Assembly: GCA_001683735.1 (NCBI GenBank)
Contig: LUGG01000066.1
Span: forward strand, 1-29,708
DNA length: 29,708 bases
Origin: Grifola frondosa
Taxonomy: Eukaryota; Basidiomycota; Agaricomycetes; Polyporales; Grifolaceae
Direction: 5' to 3'
A program made the position numbers and the translations under genes. Below are positions 22,004-29,708 of this stretch, one piece after another. The first letter of the stretch is position 1. Every line of letters begins with the position of its first letter. A model generated the notes under the pieces. That model did no database searches and was not told the DNA's origin. It saw only the letters and a list, made by a program, of their open reading frames with translations.

Positions 22004-23928
22004 TTAAATTGTATAAGGTGTTGTACCTATTAAATTATTATTTTTATAAATAGACTAAGGCACGTTTATTTTCAGTAGGAATTAAACTATAAAGTTGTTC
22101 TTTAACATTTATTACTCCTGCTTCAATATCTTTGTACCATTTTTCTTGATTTAAAGTTAAGGTGGCATCTTTTTTTAATAATGATTTTATATCATCAAAT
22201 TAAATATTTCCTTTAAAACCTTTTACTTTACAAATTTCTCTTATTATTCGGTTAGCATCTTTAATTAATCCAGCATATACTTTAGGTGCTATATAAAAAG
22301 CTTCTATAAAAATATATTCTAATTTAAATTTACCTAATTCAGTATCATGTACTAAATAATCTGGTAAAGGTTCTTCTAAATTAAGTTAATCTGTGTCAGT
22401 ATAATCTAATAGTTTGTTTTCTTTTTTTTTTAAATGGTTAAATTTCAATTTTTGAATCAGATGAAATAGCTGCAGAAGCACTTTTTTAAATATTCCAATT
22501 TATTGTTAAAGTATCTAATAGCATATCATCAGTAGTTGAAGGATCAGGAAAGGAAATTAATTTTTTATCGTTTTCTAAATCTAATGTATCATCAATAGTA
22601 TAATTTACTGCAAAAAATGGTAAATAATTATCATTAATAATAGCATGTTTAGTTAAAATTGGTTCCATTGCTAATCTACCATATAGACTATTCATTAAAA
22701 ATTTAGCAAGAAAGTACATAGGATGTTTTAGTGTGGGATTGTTTAATTAAAAATAAATCATTTATATATTCCTTAAATACATATTCTCCTTTTTCGAAAA
22801 TATATCCATTAGTTTCTTTAAAAATATAATTAAAGTTTACTTCCGCATTTCTGGAGATAATAGCATATCTTCCCATTTACCTAATTAAGCTACTTTTCTA
22901 ATACCATTAGATTTTTTACTTTAGTTTGTATTATTGGTTTATCTAAATTACTTGGTGTTATTACAGTACCATTAAAGAATCCTAAAGTATCTTTAAAAAC
23001 TTTTCTCACTTCACCTTCAAAATAAGTTATTACTCCACAAGGTATTAATTTTGTTTTAACAACATAAGGGTACAATTAATTAACATCATAAACGTATACA
23101 TTTTTTAAAAAGCATGTGATACCTATACTTCTTTGAACCACCTGTATATGCTTTTCTGATATCATCAAAGATTTTCCCTACTGTCATTGGTATTTTAAAG
23201 TCTTTTAAATAATTAGTTCTATAATTACCTAATGATAATGATGTTAAAGTAGGATAAATTTTTAATTATATTTTCCATTTTTCAAATATTAGAATATTAA
23301 AAAGTTTTATCACTTGATATAAAGAAATACAATCTTGTATACAATATTTAATAGCTTCTTCTCTCAATGACCAATTTTTATTTAAAAACTGTGATTTTTA
23401 TTCATTGTATTGGCCTAAATATATTTTATAAAAATAACTAAAATCGGGTACAAAACCTATATAATTTAAATTATTTGTATTAACGAAATTATAAGGAAAA
23501 ATCCCTTTACTTTCAACATTGAAAGATACTGCTAATTTTTTAAGTAAAACAGGTAATAGTAACAAAGAATCTCTCAAATGAAGAGTTTATTTTTTTATTT
23601 ATATCTTCTTTATTAGCAATTAATTGAATATTTATAATTTTTCCATCTTTAATAATCGGATTTATTTCTATATTTTCTAACGAAGCTAAAATATTAATTA
23701 AGAATACAGAATCAAAATTACTTAAATTATGAACATAAACAATGTGTCTATTATATTTAGGTTTAATTAAAAAATTGATAGCTGTTGTTAACATTTCATT
23801 TACATTTTTAAAATCTGTTAAATAAAAAGAATAAGATATTTTAAAAAATAGATATACAAAATGGAGATATTACATTGTCAATTTTTTAGTTTCAATATCT
23901 AAAGTTATAAATTTTTCAAAAATTTTGA
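22004..23928 (-). pseudogene. family B DNA polymerase, exonuclease and polymerase part (linear plasmid type)
   Basis: Read on the minus strand from Exo I (FITLDIETK, about 23920-23890) through SFYLTD, Exo II (YVHNLSNFDSVFLIN, about 23740-23696), DSLLLLPVLLKKLA, Exo III (YCIQDCISLYQVI, about 23350-23310), the FKIPMTVGKIFDDIRKAYTGG block (about 23200-23137), motif A (LYPYVV near 23075, Asp-bearing part damaged), GKWEDMLLSPEM (about 22880-22845), motif B (KFLMNSLYGR, about 22710-22680) and motif C (YTDTD, about 22405). It ends at IPTENKRALVY and a C-terminus closing with TAA at 22006-22004. Nearly the whole catalytic half is there, but no domain precedes Exo I, and about ten indels or stops break it. 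In the shared exonuclease region it is clearly different from the plus-strand fragment, so the two come from different plasmids or old copies. Confidence 0.85.
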
Positions 23929-23959
23929 AGGGACAAATATTTAATTATAAAGTTTCGAC

Positions 23960-24032
23960 TGCTGAAATCAGGAATTGAACCTGTATTTTACCGTCATGAG
24001 TGGTATGTTTTAACCATTTAAACTATTTCAGC
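23960..24032 (-). tRNA. trnM: tRNA with CAT anticodon (Met), minus strand
   Basis: On the minus strand: perfect acceptor gctgaaa/tttcagc, anticodon stem tacca/cggta (one mismatch), loop ctcatga giving CAT, T-arm cagg-ttcaatt-cctg, discriminator A. It ends 32 bases before the polymerase fragment on the same strand. Confidence 0.87.
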
Positions 24033-25230
24033 TATAAATATTCATTTATACTAGTTTCCTTAACAATTAATAATTACTTTTTTTTAATTTTTATTATAAT
24101 ATTTATTAATAATTTTTAATTTTATCCGAATATTGGAAATGGTTGGTCGGGGTAAAAGAAAATTATGTTGTATTTCGATTTTTTTTAATTTATATTTTTA
24201 CAGCTTTTTTTTAATTTATTAAAATATAAATTGATTTTTTTACTTAAATTATATTTTAGGTAGGTATATATATTATTATATATTTATTTTAAGGATAAGG
24301 TATAGAATTGGATTTAAAATAATTTTATATTTTTTATAATGTATAATAAAAAGACATAGTTTTAAATATTATTCAAAATATTCTATCGGTGGGGATAAAA
24401 AATAATAAAATATATTTTTTAATATTTAAATATTTAAATAGGTTATATTATATATATTAATCATTTTATTAATTTAAATTTAATAAATAAAAATAATTAA
24501 GTATTTAACTAATTAAAAATTTATATAAGAGTTAGAATTTTATCTAATGGAATAATTAAGTAATATACAATTTAAAACTATTTATATTAATAGCAATAGT
24601 TTACTGAATTTTATCTAAAATATTAATAGGTAATATATAGGAATTATTTTTTACAATTTTTTATTAAAAATCACATACTTAAGTGTTATTATAATATTTT
24701 TATATAAATTTAAAATATATATAATTAATATTAAAAAAATTTTTTATTTAATTTTCATTTTCTATTCATTTTAAATAAAATTAAATAAATTTTTTTTAAT
24801 TTTATTTTTAATCCACAAATTTTTTTGTTTATTATATCTTAATTTACCTATAACCTTAACTTAATTAAACTTAATCATTTTTTTAACCTGGTTATACCAA
24901 AAATTAACAGGCTTTTGGATTCATAAGCGTCAGCTTTTTTCGTTTTAATAAAAAGGAAAAAAAAAATTTTTTTTTAGAATAATCTCAGTTTTAGATATCT
25001 TAACTCTCTTTTATTAAAATTATTAAATTAAAAAGATTTATTTTGGTAAGAATAAATTATAAACTATAAATATTTTTTATAAAACTTTTATCTTTACAAG
25101 GGAGGGATTAATAAAAAAATTTTTTTTGTAAAGGCAAGTTAAGTAAAACAATTATTAATTTTAATTATAAATTTTTATATAGGTTTAATATTTTATTATC
25201 TAAAAAAAAGAATTAATTATACATAAAAAG
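24033..25230 (+). other. AT-rich intergenic region (1.2 kb)
   Basis: No gene recognised on either strand. Two short G-rich spots (ttggtcggggtaaaag near 24143 and tcggtggggataaaa near 24385) share a ggtcgggg/ggtgggg-ataaaa pattern and stand out from the AT background. Confidence 0.55.
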
Positions 25231-25303
25231 GGTAAAATCAGAGACTTGAACTCTGAACATCGTCGCCACAAGACGTTATTTTGCCAATTAAACTAATATT
25301 ACC
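25231..25303 (-). tRNA. trnH: tRNA-His (anticodon GTG), minus strand
   Basis: On the minus strand: eight-base acceptor ggtaatat/attttacc, consistent with the extra G(-1):C73 pair of histidine tRNAs, anticodon stem cgtc/gacg with loop ttgtggc giving GTG, T-arm cagag-ttcaagt-ctctg. Confidence 0.85.
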
Positions 25304-25639
25304 TCTTTTAATATTACAAATTAATCTTATTTAAAATTAAGGTTAGGACATTTTTAGCTATTAAAAATAATTTATTGTATTTATATAAAAAATATTTTAT
25401 ATATATGTATATTTATTTTTGTTCTAGATTAATAATTCTTTCTTGATCCTAAATTATTTAATTTTTTTATTAAAATTTTTAGTATAGTTTATTAAGATTA
25501 GAATAATTTTAGTACCCCGCACTCGACTTTGTTTTTTATTTTTTTTTAATTTTTTTATGTAATAATAAAAATTATAACACAATTTTAGAATTTTTTTTTT
25601 ACTTTTTATAAAAGTATCGATGACAATATAGTTATAACA
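25304..25639 (+). other. spacer between tRNA-His and rnl
   Basis: AT-rich, no gene recognised. It separates a minus-strand and a plus-strand unit, so divergent promoters would be expected here, but no consensus is known to me for this organism. Confidence 0.5.
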
Positions 25640-26197
25640 TCAAAAAGTATTTCAAAGGGTTATTAAGGAAAAACTAGCAAATTTATAAAAAAAGGAGGGT
25701 AAAATCCAAAAGCCACATGTTAATTATTAATAATAAAATATTTTAATTAACAATTATTTATGTTGGCGATCCTAAGGGAAACCTTTATTATTAAAACTTC
25801 CTGAAGTAAATCATTTTAGTAAGGAAAGGAAAGGAAATCAACCGAGACTCCGAAAGTAATGGCGAGTGAAATTGGAATAGCCTATATAACTTTATAAATA
25901 GAATAAATTAAAGTAACCAAAGAAGGGTAACAAAGTCCTGTATATTTATAAGTTATTTTCTTTATATTTCAAAAATATAAAGTGAAAAAAAAAAAAGTAC
26001 GATGAGAGTAAACTTGTCGGAATATAGGGGTACCATCCTCTAAGGCTAAGTATTATAAATTTAGCGATAGTGAAAAAGTACTGTAAAGGAAAGTTTGAAA
26101 AGCATGTATTATTAGACATAATGAAATAGTTGAATTAGTAACTCTATAAGCAGTCGAAATTTATTAAAAAATAAATAACGGCGTACCTTTTGCATAA
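25640..26197 (+). rRNA. rnl: rnl (mitochondrial large-subunit rRNA), exon 1
   Basis: Landmarks of 23S domain I are clear: ggcgatcctaagggaaacc (25765-25783), aggaaaggaaatcaaccgag (25826-25845), the gtaatggcgagtgaa stretch (25856-25870), agtactgtaaaggaaagttt (26076-26095) and taagcagtcgaa with acggcgtaccttttgcataa (26148-26159, 26178-26197). The 5' end is uncertain by about 50 bases because the extreme 5' domain is AT-rich and divergent. The exon stops at the group II intron junction. Confidence 0.9.
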
Positions 26198-26997
26198 GTG
26201 CGACATGATGCTCCATAAACAATATGGTTAAATTCCATTAGCTCCGATCATAGAGCTATCCCTACCTTGACATGCGTGTGCGGGTGACTGCCGGGTGTGA
26301 AGCTCAAGGGACAATGTAACGAAAGTGCTAGGGAAAATATCGAACGTGGTTAACGAAAGTGAACATACGTACAACTAGGCTCCGTAAAAGGTGATGTTAT
26401 GCGTGCATAATATATGTAGTTAGGATTCGTTTCTTATGCTGGCGAATTCTATGATCTAAATGGCTACCGGAGTAAAGTATGAACCTCTGTTCGTCTGTAC
26501 CAACAGGCAAGATATTAAACGGTGTTTACGGGGGAACATGGTAAGCCTCATACTCACTGGTTTCACCAAAATCAGAGGTATCCTATAAAACTGAATAAGT
26601 GGAAATGTATATAACGAGTAGGAGGTAGAAGAGGACTCAAAAAGCGAATGAAGGATCCGGAAGAAGGAACCTTATAGGCTCTTATGAGCTGATCTTAAAG
26701 GATGCCCACTTGAGTCTGGTGATCATCTTTATAAAACAAAATTTTGCAAAATTAATTAGGAAACTTGCGATCTTCGGATGCATGTAGTATCAAGAAATTG
26801 GCTTCTAATAAATTTAGTCACAAACTTCAGCCTGTCTCATACCAGAATGAAACAGGGTCCTTTATTTCATTATTAGGACAATTGGATAAGTTACTGAAAC
26901 AAACCTTCATAATATATTCCCCGAAATTACTGTTAATCCACAAGTATGTCACTCTGGCCCTGATAACGTTTATAAAGTTAATCACCTTAACGCGCAT

Positions 26998-28705
26998 ATG
27001 AAAAGATTACACAACACAAAAATAAACAATTGGCAGGAAATATCGTGGCAAGACGTTATGTCTAAGGTTCGAGATCTACAAAATAAAATTGTAAAGGCAA
27101 CAATAGCAAATTACATGAAATTAGTATACAAATTACAAAATCAGCTGGTTAGTTGTTTTGAAGCTAGAGCACTAGCAATAAGAAGAGTTGTAACCAATTC
27201 TGGAGGTAAAACAGCTGGTATAGATAATATAACCTGGAATACTCCTGCAGAAAGATTTAAAGCAATTGAGGAATTAGGTGTGATAACCAAAGACCCGAAC
27301 AAATACAAAAGCTCCGTGTTAAAAAGAGTTCTTATACCCAAGGCCAATTCAACAGAAAAAAGACCTTTAGGTATACCTACACTTATTGATAGAAGCGTAC
27401 AAGCCGTATATCATATGGCAGTAGACCCTGTCGTAGAAACCAGATCTGATAAAAACAGCTACGGATTCAGAACAGGGAGATCTCAACACGATGCAATTGC
27501 ATATATTCGAAGTTGGTTAGATAAGACATAATCCCCGAGTATATTCTAGAAACTGACATCGAAAAATGCTTCGACAAAATAAATCACGACTTTCTTCTTG
27601 AAGTTACACCGATTTGCCATAAACACGTACTGAAAGAATGGCTTAAATCTGGATACATATTAGACAACATTTATTACGATACCAATGAAGGAACTCCTCA
27701 AGGTGGAATAATATCTCCTATGTTGTGTAATGTAGCCCTTAATGGAGTTGAAGCGGAAATAAGAAAAATATATCCTGTAAACAAAACCATCAAGGGAGGA
27801 AAACCCAAAGTTTACCTAGCTAGATTCGCTGACGATATGATTGTAACTGGAAAAGACATAGAAATTCTTATCCAGGCTAAAGGAATCATCCAAGATTTCC
27901 TTAAATTACGAGGACTGCAACTTAAGGATAAGAAAACAAAAATAGTATCAATCTATGAAGGTTTCAACTTCTTAGGCTTCAACATTTCCCGTAAGAAATA
28001 CAATCCAAGACTAAATAATCCAACCAACCAACCAACAGTACTTATTATTAAACCTGCTGAAAAAGCCATTAATTCTATCAAGTTGAAAATCAGACAGATT
28101 ATTCAAAATAATAGTGAGATGGCCGTAATCATCAAAGAAATAAACCCAGTATTAAGAGGTTGGGCGAATTATTTCAGAATCTCCTATCACTCTCAAACAA
28201 CCTTTATCAGCATCGGCCATCTTGTATGGAAAATGATGATGAAATGGGTTGCAAGGAAACAACCTAATCAATCAATATTCAAGGCCACATCTAAATATAT
28301 CGTAAGTGGAAAGACAGTATCAAACCATAAATGGGTTTGGGGTGTCAGAAAACAAGATGAAGAGAAAGAAAATAAACTAGTCATCTTGAATGTTGCGGAA
28401 ACTAAAATCAAACAACATACCTTACTTAAATTGGATAAAAATCCTTATTTATTGGAAGACAGGGAATACTTTGAACGACGAAAAATTGAGCCAAATTCCG
28501 CAAAATTCAGAGAGCTTATATAAAAAAATATAAACATCAATGTCCCGTTTGTTTAGAATCTCTACACAATGGGGAAAGAGTGGAATTACATCACATTATT
28601 CCGATCAAAGCAGGTGGGAAATATACTGTTAGCAATATTCAACCTTTACATCAACTATGTCACATTAGTATAACACACAACAAAAATAACCAAACAGACG
28701 ACTAA
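26998..28705 (+). pseudogene. group II intron reverse transcriptase/maturase with HNH endonuclease, two frameshifts
   Basis: Needed for splicing and for retrohoming of its intron. ATG at 26998 opens MKRLHNTKINNWQEISW. RT0 region is ALAIRRVVTNSGGKTAGIDN. RT2 includes RPLGIPTLIDRSVQA and YGFRTGRSQHDA. At about 27530 the frame is lost after SWLDKT and resumes one frame over with EYILETDIEKCFDKINHDF (RT3), then GTPQGGIISPML (RT4) and ARFADDMIVTG (RT5, catalytic pair as FADD instead of YADD). FNFLGFNI (RT7) and the maturase block LRGWANYFR (near 28155) follow. A second shift at the A7 run at 28522-28528 separates the C-terminal HNH domain (CPVC, ELHHIIPI, NIQPLHQLCH; 28541-28678). All catalytic motifs are present, so the protein looks recently functional. 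The start fits because the N-terminal KVRDLQNKI helix is standard for the class. Confidence 0.9.
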
Positions 28706-28784
28706 GTAATGAGTAAATAATCTTATTACAATTGCTACCAGCCAGGTAACAGGACTCGTTAATCCTGAACCGGAATGATTGCTT

Positions 28785-28818
28785 GAGCCGTATGCGTTGA
28801 AAGGCGCACGTACGGTTC
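28785..28818 (+). ncRNA. group II intron domain V
   Basis: 34-nt hairpin gagccgtatgcg-ttgaaa-ggcgcacgtacggttc, the catalytic heart of the ribozyme, matching the bacterial/organellar consensus almost base for base. Confidence 0.93.
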
Positions 28819-28856
28819 TTAGGAGGGAAAGCCTGTGAGGGCCTACCTATTCCAAT

Positions 28857-29062
28857 TGGGTCAGCAAGTTAATAGGAGTAGCAAGGTTAAAACCTTAGTG
28901 AAAGCGACTGGACTAACTAGCATAAAGAACAAAATTCTTTTAATATTTATTAGTATTAATATTAATAAATAGGATATCCTTTATTGTTTAATTATAAAAA
29001 TAATAATGAAGTTAAATATTTTCTAGGAATAGTGATGGATAAGTTACTTCTATTAGACCCGA
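28857..29062 (+). rRNA. rnl: rnl exon 2
   Basis: Continues 23S domain II after the intron: tgggtcagcaagtt, agcaaggttaaaacc, agtgaaagcgactg, then a variable AT-rich helix (28935-29010) and aagttacttctattagaccc (29041-29060) just before the next intron. The 3' end within about ten bases is uncertain. Confidence 0.88.
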
Positions 29063-29708
29063 CTGGTGCTTTGGGAAAGCACTTAATTGGGTCAAACTAT
29101 CAAACTCCGGGGACACCCTAAAGCATATAGTACCAAGCCATAGTCGAAAGGCTATGAGTGGCCAGAATAATTACCTGGGTATGGTAACAAGCTATATGAT
29201 GAACGAAAGTGAAATGGGCTATCGCGGATCTAAATCAGAAATCTATACCCAAAGTCCAAATCAAATTTCTGTAAAAGAGCAACGAGTAGACGGTAGTTGC
29301 TTTGGATTATCTCCAAAGTTAAGGTGTACTCTAATGGGTTTCGAAAGAAACTATCAAATCAATAACCCTTCTAAACAATTTAAAAAATATTTTTCTACCG
29401 TACATTCTGTTCAGAATGTTCAATTAAATCCTTTTTGGATCACAGGTTTTGTAGACGCCGAAGGCTCATTTACTGTTGTATTTGACAAAATTCAAAAACG
29501 AACATTAGGCTGGAGAATTCAACCTAGATTTCAAATTGGTCTTCATGTCAGAGATTTAGCCTTATTATTAAAAATTCAAAAATTCTTTGGTGGAATTGGT
29601 ATTGTAAATAAAAGCGGAAACATGGCTTTTTATTCAGTTTACGACGTTAAAAATTTATTACAAACTATAATACCACATTTTATAAAATATCCTTTGTTAA
29701 CTCAAAAA
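29063..29708 (+). mobile_element. group I intron in rnl, 5' part (runs off the window)
   Basis: 23S sequence after TTAGACCCGA should continue AACC...GGTGATCTA, but instead a group I intron begins: aaactccggggacaccctaa (29102-29121) and gtagacggtag (29285-29295) with tactct (29327-29332) are core pairings typical of rnl introns. The insertion point is in the well-conserved TAGACCCGAAAC loop of domain II. The 3' end is not in the window. Confidence 0.82.
29154..29708 (+). CDS. LAGLIDADG homing endonuclease, I-OnuI-like, 3' end outside the window
   Basis: ATG at 29154 is the first in the frame. The frame is in fact open from 29043, so translation could start upstream or be fused to exon-derived sequence. 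Residues 1-60 lie over the intron core (MNESEMGYRGSKS, VKEQRVDGS, LRCTLMGFERN), as in known rnl intron endonucleases. The first LAGLIDADG motif is WITGFVDAEGSFTVV (29437-29481), with its metal-binding Glu intact. QPRFQIGLHVRDLALLLKIQ, FFGGIGIV and YSVYDVKNLL follow and belong to the conserved first domain. The frame is intact to the last base (185 codons from this start); the second domain lies beyond the window. A start at 29334 is a less likely alternative. Unlike most genes here it is unbroken. Confidence 0.85.
   Translation, partial: MSGQNNYLGMVTSYMMNESEMGYRGSKSEIYTQSPNQISVKEQRVDGSCFGLSPKLRCTLMGFERNYQINNPSKQFKKYFSTVHSVQNVQLNPFWITGFVDAEGSFTVVFDKIQKRTLGWRIQPRFQIGLHVRDLALLLKIQKFFGGIGIVNKSGNMAFYSVYDVKNLLQTIIPHFIKYPLLTQK

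Larger units (their letters stand above)
26198..28856 (+). mobile_element. group II intron in rnl, complete
   Basis: Begins with GTGCGAC, the group II 5' consensus, and ends ...caat, close to the AY rule. Removing it joins ctttTGCATAA to TGGGTCAGC, which restores the conserved 23S sequence. Domain I (from 26198) is GC-richer than anything around it. Domain V is a canonical 34-nt hairpin at 28785-28818 with AGC in its lower stem, followed by a short domain VI. The intron encodes an RT-maturase-HNH protein in domain IV, in the same orientation. Composition and structure are bacterial-like. Confidence 0.92.

Noticed and set aside
26765..27001. 78-codon frame just before the group II RT gene
   Set aside because: It lies in the ribozyme part of the intron and resembles no RT N-terminus; the RT gene has its own good start at 26998.
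27141..27347. 68-codon minus-strand frame
   Set aside because: Antisense shadow of the RT gene.

Overview
The window is a fragment of an AT-rich mitochondrial genome, almost certainly fungal. The evidence is a cox1 gene split by many introns, tRNA genes of organellar type, a large-subunit rRNA gene (rnl) split by a group II and a group I intron, homing endonuclease genes of three families, and two pieces of a linear-plasmid-type family B DNA polymerase. One recognisable cox1 stretch (around 6200) reads TGA as Trp, which fits the mould/fungal mitochondrial code (table 4). An agaricomycete-like basidiomycete is my guess for the host, because integrated plasmid polymerases, a bacterial-like group II intron in rnl and genes on both strands are common there. 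Nothing in the window proves the phylum.

Layout. (1) 1-11559, plus strand: the middle and 3' end of cox1, broken by at least six introns. The clear exons are 6171-6290 (degraded), an 18-nt micro-exon at 8768-8785, 9859-10031 and the C-terminal exon 11277-11559. Two weaker exon traces lie at 17-28 and 2940-2972. Between them lie decayed LAGLIDADG genes (four of the LAGLIDADG_2 type before 6 kb and two of the double-motif type at 7-9.8 kb) and one GIY-YIG gene at 10.2-10.8 kb. (2) 11560-20050, plus strand: long AT-rich spacers with tRNA genes for Lys, Ala (or Cys), Phe, Thr, Gln, Tyr, Met and Ser, a damaged tRNA-like element, and several hairpin or repeat clusters. (3) 20311-23930: two non-identical fragments of family B DNA polymerase facing each other. 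(4) 22004-25303, minus strand: the second polymerase piece preceded by tRNA-Met and tRNA-His. (5) 25640-29708, plus strand: rnl exon 1, a complete 2.66-kb group II intron with an RT-maturase-HNH gene, rnl exon 2, and the start of a group I intron carrying an I-OnuI-like LAGLIDADG gene that runs off the end.

Reading quality. Single-base indels break nearly every protein-coding stretch, including universally conserved cox1 exons, and several fall in homopolymers. Damage is worst in the first 5 kb and mildest in rnl. This can mean real pseudogenisation, but an unpolished long-read contig end would look the same. Every 'broken' call should be read with that in mind. tRNA folds and rRNA landmarks are largely intact.

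How the parts relate: cox1, the tRNAs and rnl are the housekeeping content. Self-splicing introns and their endonucleases or maturases are mobile DNA hosted inside cox1 and rnl. The polymerase pieces are remnants of selfish linear plasmids that integrated next to tRNA genes.
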